In this document: piece by piece, positions 35,574-52,100 of the stretch | Layout of the letters: each line of letters opens with the position of its first letter | How positions within the stretch are numbered: the stretch's first letter is position 1 | Origin: Pterobdella sp. o SKG-2022 | Lineage: Eukaryota; Annelida; Clitellata; Hirudinida; Piscicolidae | Length of the DNA: 64,000 nucleotides | Assembly (NCBI GenBank): GCA_964035795.1 | Contig: OZ038320.1 | Span: forward strand, 25,484,118-25,548,117 | Reading direction: 5' to 3' | Made by a program: the position numbers and the translations under genes | Notes under the pieces: generated by a model | The model's input: the letters and a program-made list of their open reading frames with translations, nothing else | What the model was told of the DNA's origin: nothing | The model's database searches: none

Positions 35574-37607
35574 TTGGGTACATTAAATGTTTGGATTTTT
35601 AATGTTGAAAGTTGTTTTTTCTACTCTGCCATGAACCATTCTTGCATTTCCTTGGCTTCGGTCTATTCAAAAAGTGAATACCATCTGCATGATTTTAATA
35701 ATGTGGATTTGCTTAATGACACATCAGAACTTTTAAGTTTCATAAGACCTCAAAACTACAGACGATCAAACTCCAACAACACAAAGACAAAAAGTGGGAA
35801 AAAAGATAAGTTAGGGTTTTCAAAAATTGGTTCGGCTCTTTTAATAACTTTGGGCTTTAAAAAACCAAAAAAGGAAAATAAAGAGTCAAAAAGCGTTAAA
35901 CAATTGAAACGAAAGCAAATTAACAATGCCAAAGAAGAACTTCAAAAGACAAAACTATTTGTTGATTTGATAAACTTAAACAATGAAAGTGCTGAATCAT
36001 CTCCTCATTCCACCACATCCTCTTCTTCACCATCACTTGAAAATTCATTCAATTATTCAACACCTCGACTCAACCAGCTGGTTGGTTCTATCATGAATCT
36101 CTCTATGATGCAAAACGATGAAAAAGTTTCTTCAGCTTGGAATTTGTTATATGAATGTAATAAGAACGAAAATAAAACCTCTGAATCGAATTCTGCAACA
36201 CTTGAAAGGGATAAAAAATATAATAATGAATTTGATGTGAAAAAAAATACTGAGCTCAGCGATCTCAATTTCGATGCTAAAATCAAAGCATATAAAAGAC
36301 ATTCATCTCATAATGATAGTATTAATAATGTATATAAAAATATATATGCCAATATCTACAAGAATATTTATAAAAGTGATTTGAGCGGATTGAATAAAAA
36401 AGATGAAAATATATTTTTTACAGAGGAGTATGCTAAATCACTGAATGGGAATCTGGATGGCAATAATGAAGTGCCTAGATCAAACAAAGTGCATACTTGT
36501 GATTCCAACAATAACAATTATGAATCTATATGTAGAAAAAATGAAATTATTGCCAAGAAAAAACAACTCAAAATAAAACTTCGGCAGAACAATGCTCAAA
36601 ATCGACTTAGCGGGAGTTTATTCAATAAATCTTCAATCAGAGTTTTGAAGAATGACTCCAAATCGTCTAATTTTAGTAATTGTTTAGTAAGGGCTACTAA
36701 AAAGGAAACATGTGAAGAACAAACTGAAATAGAAACGAATTGTTTGAGTAAGCTTCAAGAAACTGACATCACTAATCAAATGCTTGATTATAAAAACAGT
36801 AAACAAGAAGATTCTTTGTGCAGTAATGGATGTGATTATGATAGCGCTACCATCTACGCCAACATCTCATATAGAGATAGGTTATATGCAAACTCTGTTT
36901 ACAACATTTCAGAACAAAATGGATTCAAAAAAAGATCGTCACTTACCCAAAACAGTGAAAATTTGAGATCGAATGACTCAAAATGTTTGCAATCACTTAA
37001 TGGAGATGTATCATCTTTTAAAAGTCATTCAGATAAAAAATCCAGTATGCAAATTATTTCAAAAAGTCATCTTTCTGTTTTTTCTTTAAACTCCTCAATA
37101 AAGTCTTCATCAAAATATCCCACCAAGTCTTCTCAACCCACTTCTACAAACCATATCAAAAATGAAACTAATGCCTTAGATAGCTGCTTCACTGATTCGT
37201 GTCAAGATTTTTCTTCTCCAATCACATTCTCAAATTACTCCAAAAAATACAAACCTCATTTACAACCCAACGAGAGTGACAGCATTAAACTCTGCAGTGT
37301 TTATCGACACTTGACTCAAGCTGATCCAACAGTGCACAAAATTCATGAAAAAAACAAATATAGCCCAAAAGAAAATGACGATTTAATATTTCTCGATGAA
37401 ACCAAAAACTGCAAAGAATCGGATGAAAAACTACATAAAGGAAGCATGCAAAGTGGCTTGATCACAAAGTACAATCTCACTAAGTACCTTCCATATGAAA
37501 ACGCCGCCTCAAAATACCCTTATGAAGCGCACAACAAAAATTTTCTGCACTTGAAACTCAACTTATCACAAAAAACTTCATTCGACAACCGAATATTTTA
37601 CGTCTGA
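35574..37607 (+). CDS. large Ser/Asn/Lys-rich protein with YxN motif clusters, function unknown
   Basis: An uninterrupted 677-codon frame, far too long to arise by chance in DNA this AT-rich. The first ATG is at 35574; a second at 35631 may be the true start. No domain is recognised. The chain is mostly hydrophilic and probably disordered: a basic stretch (KKPKKENKESKSVKQ) at about residues 100-120, Ser-rich patches at about 140-155, and no signal peptide or clear membrane segment. Tyrosines cluster at residues about 252-265 (YKNIYANIYKNIYK) and 428-446 (IYAN, LYAN, VYNIS). YxN is the core of Grb2/Drk SH2-binding sites, so an adaptor or docking role is possible but unproven. The stop is followed by AATAAA near 37660. 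It may be the last exon of a longer gene; it ends 715 bp before the potassium-channel start. Confidence 0.75.
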   Translation: MGTLNVWIFNVESCFFYSAMNHSCISLASVYSKSEYHLHDFNNVDLLNDTSELLSFIRPQNYRRSNSNNTKTKSGKKDKLGFSKIGSALLITLGFKKPKKENKESKSVKQLKRKQINNAKEELQKTKLFVDLINLNNESAESSPHSTTSSSSPSLENSFNYSTPRLNQLVGSIMNLSMMQNDEKVSSAWNLLYECNKNENKTSESNSATLERDKKYNNEFDVKKNTELSDLNFDAKIKAYKRHSSHNDSINNVYKNIYANIYKNIYKSDLSGLNKKDENIFFTEEYAKSLNGNLDGNNEVPRSNKVHTCDSNNNNYESICRKNEIIAKKKQLKIKLRQNNAQNRLSGSLFNKSSIRVLKNDSKSSNFSNCLVRATKKETCEEQTEIETNCLSKLQETDITNQMLDYKNSKQEDSLCSNGCDYDSATIYANISYRDRLYANSVYNISEQNGFKKRSSLTQNSENLRSNDSKCLQSLNGDVSSFKSHSDKKSSMQIISKSHLSVFSLNSSIKSSSKYPTKSSQPTSTNHIKNETNALDSCFTDSCQDFSSPITFSNYSKKYKPHLQPNESDSIKLCSVYRHLTQADPTVHKIHEKNKYSPKENDDLIFLDETKNCKESDEKLHKGSMQSGLITKYNLTKYLPYENAASKYPYEAHNKNFLHLKLNLSQKTSFDNRIFYV

Positions 37608-38321
37608 TTTCTTGCCAAAATGATTATTTATTCGCGTTTTGGACTCAAGTGTTTCCATGAAAATAAAAAAGAAAATAATCTATAAAAATAGTATTTTTTT
37701 TATTATATGTTTTAATTAACGTATTTTTTCACAAAATGTTTTCATTAATAATTTGTTTGCCGTCCATATTTTGAACTGAATATAAAACATACATTCAAAA
37801 CCTTATCTTGTCAAATAAATTTTAATAAATCTCCAAATTTATGAAGATCTATATTAAAAACTCTTAATTAATTTTTTTGTGTTTCAGAACGGATGGTTAG
37901 TAAGGGGATATATTCTACATAGGAGTGTATTGCGCCAATGTAAAGGAAGGCATACGATTCTGTACACTTGATTAAGCGTACAAAGCATCTCTTTTCTTTA
38001 AAATAGATGCTCTATCGTTTCAAATAAAGAAAGTCTAGGTTATAAAAAGTTATAGAACTTTTTTAACTTCTTCTAACTAATAGTATTTCGATATTACAAC
38101 AAAAGGCAAGTGCTCGAGTTTATCTTGCAGCTTAACAAACTCACGATGGAAAGTGTATAGAAAAAATAAAGAAACTTGAAATAAATTTACTACAACATGA
38201 TTTTACCATTGCTTTAAAGTCATCTTCATAATATATATTTCAAAAAGCTTAAAAGAATTCCTTTAAAGGACCATCATTAAAGAAGCAAGCCTTATATACC
38301 TTAATTTCAAACACCATCCTA
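37608..38321. other. intergenic, 3' flank and channel upstream region
   Basis: AT-rich spacer between two + strand genes. It should hold the 3' UTR of the unknown gene and the promoter and 5' UTR of the channel gene. No exon is supported here. Confidence 0.55.
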
Positions 38322-43843
<5,522 letters not shown>

Positions 43844-46696
43844 CTATTTTTCGATAAGGTTTATCTTGTCACTAATTTTTTGTTGGCAACATTGCTTCCC
43901 ACATTTCTTCACGTTTCTCTTTTTAGGGCAGTCCATCGTGCAACAATTGAAAGTTTGCTTAAAAAATAATAAAAGTTTATAATAGTTAAATTTACATAAG
44001 CATAAAGGAAACTTAAGCGAATGAGTTTAAATTCAAACTTACCTTGCAATTTAATGGTGGTTTATGACAAAATTTTTCGATAATTTTTTGTATAGCCACA
44101 TTGTCGTCAATGTTCTTTTTGTATTTTTTGCAAGTCCCATTTGGAATATACACCTCTGTTTCAACTTTTTCACAAAAGTTGTCACAAATGGCATCATTAA
44201 AGCCAAATTTGCAAGATGATAAAGAACTTTGTGGCATAAATTTCATTGAGTAACAATTTTTTTTTGGCATCTTGAACTGGTTATAATCAAAACTTTCACA
44301 CATATTTTTTTCGTCTTTCTCTGCTTTAAGCCGCTTTTCTCTTTTTTTCAATATAAGATTATTTCGTTTCATATGATCACGACTGGGTTTACAAAATATA
44401 TCAACGCTCGACTTGGAAACTTTGAGATCCGCATAATTTTCCATCAGATAGGGAAGCAGATATCCTGTTTCATTTAGAGCATATTCGATTTTTATAGAAT
44501 ATATATTTGATTAAATAAAAACATACAACAAAATGACAAGAATATTAACTAAAGCGTTACTATGATTATTTATAAATAGTTTTTCCTTTACTATCATTCA
44601 TAAGTTATTAATTGTTAAAAATAAAAATACTTAAAAGGCCTTTTATGTACCTTTGCTTAACAAGGGCTTGCAGCATGTATCCGCAGTTTCTTTAAAAATA
44701 CAATTTGTTTTTATTTTTTTAAGCTTTTTTAATGAAAAACTTACTTTTTGGAGAAGTTTTTTTGAAATCATTTTGAGCTTTTTTTGGAAAAAATTCTTTT
44801 CCTTCAAAATTGTTTGTGCTGTTAATTTTGTTACTTCTCTACCATGAAAATATAAGAATATACTGAAAATACAGAAAAATACTTGGATTGCATTGAGATT
44901 CAGAGCGACAACTTATAGATTTAGCTTCTTCTTTTAAAATTTGCTCACATTCTTCAAATAAAATTGAAATTAGCGAAAGTTTATTTATAGCTTTTGGTAA
45001 GTAATTTACTTGAAATAAGTTCTTGTACTGACGGCTTTCTGTTTACTTTACAAGCTCCAACATTTTTAAGCTAAAGATTTTTAATTATAAAACATAAAAC
45101 CAGTTACATTCAAGGAGTGATGAAAATATATTGTTACCCCTCTTGCTTTATTAGCGCATAAAGAATGAATTAATTTTTGTATCAACTCCAAAGACTCTTT
45201 TAAAAACTTGTTATTCCTTATTTCATTCTCTTTTCCTTCATTATTGGTGCAGAGTGATTGACAAATTTCTTCATCTTTTTGAATCGAAGATTTATTTTTT
45301 TTACAGTTTTCTTCTTGCTTCGCAGTAAAATTATCATCGTCATCGTTCATTCGCTCCCAGTCAATAAATTGTTCCACGTTCATCATTTTATATTTCTGCA
45401 AGGTTTTTTTGCAGTTTTTTAAACAAAATTCACTTTTTTTGCATGAAGTTGTCTGTGAAACTTCGCAAACTTCAGAATTTTCATTTTGAGATTCTGTTTA
45501 AATTTTCAAATCTTTTAAACGAACTCATATTATTCAATAAATTTTTACCAATAGCCTCTTGGTTCTTATAGTTACTTAACTCTTCAAAAATCTCTACCAA
45601 AAACCTTAAAGAATTCAAAGTTTTTAATTATTTAAAGTTAATTTCTTTTTAATTAAGGACATCAATACCTTATGGGCACAATATCTTTTTCAATTATCTT
45701 TTTAGGGCATATATGCGACAAAGATGTGTCCAGAAGGCAACTTTCCAAAGCACAAACCACTTTACTGACATTAGCTATTTTAGCTTCTTTTGATGTTGCT
45801 TTCATATTTATACCTTGTATAATTGATAAAATAATTCTTTGAAAAAATACACCTTTTAATAGTCCGCCTACTTTAGTCAGAGCTAAACTCTCGCGTGAAA
45901 AAGTTTCACAAATTAGAAGCTCTAACCTTTTAGTTTATCGCCTGTGATAGATTCATACAGAATAATTATAATTTTATCATCAATATCTTCTACTTTTTCT
46001 ATCTTTGTATCACAACCACAGCTTTTCAAGCAAGTCTTCACAACGTCAATTATTTCTGTAAGGATAACATAATTGAAACGCAAGATATTCAAACTAATGC
46101 AATAAACTCCATTTTCTTGAGGCTTTTTGTTGCACATGTTGCATTCTCAATTATGTACTTGAAAATGTTGCACGCTTACTTTCTTACAAAGTTAAATTTA
46201 ATTTTGGCGTTCGTTATTTGAATTATTTCTGTACTAATTCAATTTTTGAAAAATTTAGCTATAAGATAGGTTTTAAATAAGTAAAAGAAGTAACGATGAA
46301 ATGATTTATATAAAATAAATCATACCAGAAACTGAGTTGCTATTATGAGAGTTACTCTGTGAAGCTGAATCATTCAGATTAATAAAAGATATTCAAAATA
46401 TAAAATTAATAATTCAAAATTTAATATACGTTTTGAGCTATCGTAACTCTCTTTACTCATCGTTAAATCGGCTTTGTCTGAAATTGAGTGTTTTTTTATA
46501 AGCCCATTGGCCATGTTATAACTTAATTAATAACCGAGGTTAAGCTCGGAACAAATTTCAATGAAATTATCCACTGCGATGGGATCTCTTGCCACGACGG
46601 CTTCTGGAGTTATATGGCTGAGTGATCGACCCAAGTGACATGATAAAGTGTCCAATAAGTAGCTTATACATTGGTGCTCGCTTTCTTGGCCGCCTT
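43844..46696 (-). CDS. CEP95: CEP95-like protein with duplicated N-terminal module, about 13 exons
   Basis: Exons: 46535-46696, 46430-46477, 46326-46364, 45927-46055, 45669-45813, 45549-45604, 45138-45493, 45010-45070, 44883-44951, about 44745-44836, 44651-44689, 44043-44464, 43844-43957. Phases match except around 44836-44883, where a 46-nt intron and its phase do not reconcile. The unit EIIDVVKTCLKSCG...IIILYESITGDKL followed by LLDTSLSHICPKKI and FLVEIFEEL resembles the CH-like N-terminus of CEP95, a centrosome and spindle protein. The first exon carries a second, similar LLDTLSCHLGRSLSHITPE...NFIEICSEL block. The middle is Lys/Glu/Asn-rich and probably coiled; the last exon is a short Cys-rich tail. 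No start codon was found for the first exon, so the 5' end is incomplete (an ATG at 46514 lies in what is more likely a 57-nt intron). Family assignment is from memory of motif order. Confidence 0.55.
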
Positions 46697-47006
46697 CTTT
46701 ATTTGAAAATATATTAAATCCAACGTGCTATATGGGATTTCTTCCAATAAAATACACGAAATTTAATAAAACTTCCGACCACAAGGCTTCAAAACCATTT
46801 GTTCTGAAATATCAAGACAAATATACTGGGAATGTCTCTATAAGGGGTTTAATTAATTTTAAATTAAATAGATTTTTTGTTGTTGTTTTTAAACTTTTAA
46901 AAATTAATTTTGTAGAGCCACATAAAACAAACAAATAAAATTTTTTAGTAGTTTATTCAAATAAATATTAAATTTTACAAATAAATTGAAGATTCATAAA
47001 TTGTTC

Positions 47007-48798
47007 TCAGTCGAGATGATGGTGAGTTGCTCTATAGCTGGCGAAATCGAAAATGGATGTAAAGAAGCTGAGATAACGCAGATAGAAACGCATGCCATAT
47101 ATAAAGCATGCTATAATTAGTGCCCAGGCCATCCATAAGTAATAATCAATTTCCTTAACGATGCGGGTAGGCAATGGCCCTTCATAGTCTCTCTCTTGTA
47201 GCTCCACCTTGCTGTTTACTGATAAACCTGAACCAAAGTTATAATCGTTTTGAATGTCAAAACTGGGAGTTAAACAAATTCTCAAGAAAATTTTTTGGTG
47301 AAAAGTTGATGATAGAAAATAAATTTTCAATGGAAATTTCTTCTTAAAGAACTAAAAGATTGTAACAATTTAATTTTTTGTGAAAGGATCATTAGAAATC
47401 AGTTCAGCTTTGATAATGCAATCATTATGGTACTCCGTCACTTTCAATCGTTGTGAGTGCCAAAGAGTGGTATGCAAGTTCACATGAAAAACATTTTCGA
47501 AAAGATAATTTGTAAACATTATTTTTCTGTGAATTTAGATGTTTTTCTTATCTATCTCTAACATCTAAACAAGTTTTATGCTCTGTATTAAATGTCTTAA
47601 TATGTAAATTTTTATTTATAGCCATAATACGCATAATTAAAACAAACGAAAAACCATGAAGCTGTTGAAAAATAAAAGCATATTAATTGACAAAAACAGA
47701 AAAAATTTTGACCAATGACATAATGAAAAAAATTTAAATTAATCTATGAAAAATAATTGAAAGAAAAAAACCAACATAAATGAACAAAACTTGAAGCAAA
47801 TAAAAATTTTCAATTTTAATGGATAAATATATCATTTTTTTTATAAAAATTTTATTAGCATTGTCTTTTATTTTGTTGAGTTAGCTGAATTTTTTTTGAA
47901 AATAATCTACTACTGAGTTAAATTATAATTTTTATAAACTAAAAATAAGAAAAAAATCAATAAAACACCTGTGAGGTTATTGAGAAACTCAATAAAATTT
48001 TCCACATCCCAGTTAGATGAATTAAACTTTGCCAAAGCTTTATCATCATGGAAAACTATTAGAGTAGGAACAGATATGGCTCCATATCTTGAACTCAAAA
48101 AAATATATAATTTAAATAAAATGCATCACTTCTAGTGAATTTTTTAACTTGAAATTACTTACTGGCTAAAGTTGTAGGCATCAATAGCAACAACATCGAG
48201 ATAGTGGAAGTGGTAAGCTAAAGCATGATAATGGGGTGTAATGCGGATGCTGAAAGGACACCATGGAGCATAAAACAAAACCACTGTGCAATGATTTTTT
48301 TTCCATAATTCATTATCCTTACTCAACTGTTTTAAGAGCTGTGTATTGTTCAACAACTTGACTTTTGATGTTAGATTTTTAGTTTCCCTTAAAGGAAGAC
48401 ATTTGTACAATTTCTTTTTTGGTTTTTCAAGTTTAGATTTTTTAATTGACCTGTTTTTGGAAAAATTAATTAATAATTTTTGAACTTAATTAATTTTGTA
48501 AAACAATTTAAACTCACAAATAATGGCAAACATCTGAACCAGATATTTTCTGAGAAAACAACTCATGAAAGGATTTAGCAGCACAATTTTTTTCTTTTTT
48601 ATATAATTTTATCGAGAAGGAATGTTCAGAAGAACTGTTTAGACCAACACCTGTAGACTTTTTATGAGTAGCAGTTGTGTTTTGTAAATTTATTTGACAA
48701 CTTTTGATCACAAACAGAAAGATAACTCCTGTAAAATTGAAAAAATTTTAAATTTTATTTTGAAGTATACTGTATATACCACCTAAAAAAAATTTCAT
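47007..48798 (-). CDS. TXNDC15: TXNDC15, thioredoxin-domain membrane protein, five exons
   Basis: Exons: 48783-48798, 48518-48728, 48163-48450, 47969-48093, 47007-47227; phases 1, 2, 2, 1 match and give 286 residues (human protein 360). The tiny first exon supplies Met and, joined to exon 2, a signal peptide. The thioredoxin fold has VVLFYAPWCPFS, where the usual CxxC is reduced to C-P-F-S as in vertebrate TXNDC15 (C-R-F-S), then VVAIDAYNFS, a cis-Pro ISVPTLIVF strand and a C-terminal helix. After EGPLPTRIVKEIDYY comes one transmembrane helix (about 24 residues) and a short tail ending in HHHLD. TXNDC15 is an ER/ciliary transition-zone-associated protein needed for ciliogenesis in vertebrates. 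The acceptor of exon 4 could be TTGAG or, six bases on, TTCAAG. Confidence 0.93.
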
Positions 48799-49167
48799 CG
48801 CAAATGACTGAAAAATGATTAAAAAAAACTTAAGAATTTTAAAGAAAAATTAATAACAAAAAAAAAATGGATATTCATTCAAATCTATAACATTTGAATA
48901 ACTGATCATATTTAGATAAAAAAGAAACTTAAAATTTTAAGTTGACATAAATTAATAAATAATTTTATATTTGAATGTATACAACTTTTAATAAGTTTTC
49001 AAATAATATTATTTATTTTGAATAATTATCATTCTCAATCGAGACCAAGATTCCTCGCGTATCATGTTTTTCTTTGTTTCTTTTAATTACAGTTTAATTT
49101 TCCTTTATAAAAACATCTTATTGATAATTTTTGCATATAAATCATAAAGCAAACTTCACAAACAATC
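48799..49167. promoter_or_regulatory. putative bidirectional promoter, TXNDC15 / NURF301
   Basis: The start codons of TXNDC15 (-) and NURF301 (+) are 369 bases apart, head to head. No other gene lies between, so both promoters and 5' UTRs must share this AT-rich interval unless untranslated first exons lie elsewhere. No TATA box or initiator can be assigned confidently. Confidence 0.5.
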
Positions 49168-52100
49168 ATGGAAAATGCATCACTTATTGCATCTTCTTCA
49201 GATATTCCTTTAGAGAAATCTTTAATCTTTCCGGCGTTAGAGATTTTTGAAGGACTGAATAAATTTTCAAAAACTCTTCGTTTATCTAATTTCACCTTTG
49301 AGCTTTTTTGCATATCATTAGATTCAAACGATAGCATCAACTTGCTCACTGAATGCCACAAATCTCTTTTGCGGTGCATCATGAGAGATAATGACAAAAA
49401 CAATGTGACCTTTTCTGAGCATAAGGATTGCAAAGATACTCTGTCTATCTTTTTTATGTGTGTAGATTATTTAACATTCTTTGAAGTCCTTAATATTTAT
49501 TTTCAAGCTATTAGGAAACAATTACCTCACCAAACAAATGAAAAACTAAAAATAATATTTGTTAAGCAAGTTTATAATGAGCTTACAGCCAAAGAAAAAA
49601 TATTCCTTCTCAAACTTTTATTAGATGCTTTTATAACCAGCGATCTTATAAGAGAAGAGCTTGATAAAGAAGAAGTATATGTACATGAAGACCACTGCAG
49701 GGCTTGCCATAAGTAAGATATTGAATATTATCCAAAATAATTCCATAAAAAATTACAATAATTCAACAACAATACTTATTCACAGAATTAGTTTTATAAA
49801 AATGCTATAAAAACCAGGTTAAAGTAATAATCATTAGTATATGTAAAAGTATACTAATGATTCATTAAAAAGTTGAATTTGTCAAAAATTTTAGTTTGAA
49901 TGAAAAAAGTATCAAAATAATTGCCTCATTTTATGAATTTATTTTTTTAAAAAATTCATGCTAGAAATAAATTCCAGACGAGGAGACTTGCTGTGTTGTG
50001 AGTCATGTAGTGCCACATTCCACCATTATTGTCTCGAGTCTCCTCTCAGCAAGTTCCCTGATGGGGACTGGTTCTGTATTGCTTGCACCATGCATCAAGT
50101 TTGCTCCATATATTTAATGATGCAAATTCTTCATGAAATAAATGATGATAATAGATTATGATTCATATATACTTAAGTTTTCTTGTTCATGAAAATATGA
50201 CTGATCTTTAATTAATACCCTATTTTCATTATATATTTAACTTAAACTTTAAACTTACAGTATTTTGAAAGCTTTTCATATTTATACATGTTTCAAATAC
50301 ATTATATTATCAATTTATCTTCAAGGATTTAGCTAGGAAACAGAAAAACAAGTTGCCCAACAAAGATAAGGTTGCTGATGGTGTGATGATGAAGAAGGAA
50401 CAAAAAGCTCTTGGGATTGATGCCGCTTTGAGAACTTATTGGTTCATTGCAGACAGGATTTTTGTGTAAGCTTACCTACTTTTAAATTCTAAAATAAATT
50501 TTCAAAAACCGCTAAACCTTAGTTTTCAATAACTCAAATTTTATCATAAAAAGTTTTGTTGGTAATATCAATAAGTATCTTAAGATGACTCTGAAATATT
50601 TCAATCTACTTTATTCAACTTCAATCATGAAATAATAATATATATAATTTTTCAAAGATACCCAGAGAGCTATAAGATATACTGATTAACAAATACATAG
50701 ATCTTGTATACACCTAATCAAAAAAAAACATTATTATTAATATTTTTTGTTTTTGTAAGGTCAACAAACACAAAGTATTTATTTTAAAAAAGAGATTCAC
50801 AAAGCTTTTATTTAGACTTTTTCACAGTAAATGTTCTATATTTGAAATTAATATTACAGTACTTATTTTTAAAAAGTAGGCTTCAAGATAAAATTAATTG
50901 TTAATTATCAGAGAAAAGAATGGAAAGCTAGAAGGATATTACAGCACAGAAGACAAACTAGATGAACTTATGATATACTTACAACATGACCACAAGAACG
51001 AAGCTCTAGTCAACCAATTGAAACAAAAGCATCCAGAAATTCTAAAAAGCATGTCAATGTTAGCAGAGAGAATGACAGAGATCCAATCTTATGTAATGAC
51101 TGAGGGTGGCTTGGAGGAATATTTGGATAATGCTTATTGCAACGTTTATACTGTTGAGATACTAGCCTTGAGCAAACAGCAGCAGGTGAATCTTCATGGG
51201 TTATTATCGATACTGTTAAAATGCTGATTGATTGATGTATCATTTAGATCGCCTTATCGTTTCAATGCATCATTGAAAACCTTCCACTATGTTTCCTTTA
51301 TTGCTCACCGTTTTTGTGTTCCCATATTCATTAAGTTAGACGTTAACAATTATGTTTTTAGCCATAACCATTGCGAAACACGGTAGTTTTAGTTTATTTG
51401 TCAACGCTTCATTGTTTGAACTATTATCGTTATTGTAAATATAATTAATGCTAATAGGTATAATATTGTGCTTGTGGATACAAAAGGGAAAAATTTAGCG
51501 TATATGATGTAGCTGAATTTTTTGATGATTATTGTATTTTATTCCAAGTGATTATCTATAAATCTCTGTTTCTATAATAAGAATAACATTTCTATGTTTA
51601 AAAAACGCTATGAAAAGCAACTGAAATAAAATTTTTATTTAAGCGAATAGCATAATTAATCACAATTAAACCACTAACACAACAGATAGAAGAGAAAGAG
51701 AGGAAGCGTTATTTATCCTATAAATTCAGCATGGCTGGGTTCAATGATTTCTCATGGATTGGCGATGCAAACAGAGCTAACTTCTTGAGCAAGGTCAGAG
51801 AAATGCCTAAGGAAGAGTGTGAAGCTAGGTTGGAGCATTGTAAGGAAGGCGGACTCGATAGCACTATAAAGCTGTTACAAAACACTCTTATACATCTAAA
51901 AGACTGCATTCCTAAGTCAGTCTACAATAGTTTGTTCTATTTTCAATATAATTGTATTTGTTAATGCTAAATCAAGATTTAAGTTTGAGTATCGTTTTTC
52001 AAACAAAAGCTTTATTATTTCAATAGACAAAAGTCTATCTTGTTGGTTTTATTATATTCTGGTTGTGGTTCACATGCAGTACCACCCTGTGAAACCTATC

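Noticed and set aside
46430..46514. ATG at 46514 as the start of the CEP95-like gene
   Set aside because: A strong TTTCAG acceptor follows it, and splicing from 46535 keeps the same frame, so the ATG probably lies in a short intron.
46758..46803. Possible extra 5' exon of the CEP95-like gene
   Set aside because: It has an acceptor and a donor, but its exit phase does not match the entry phase of the next exon.
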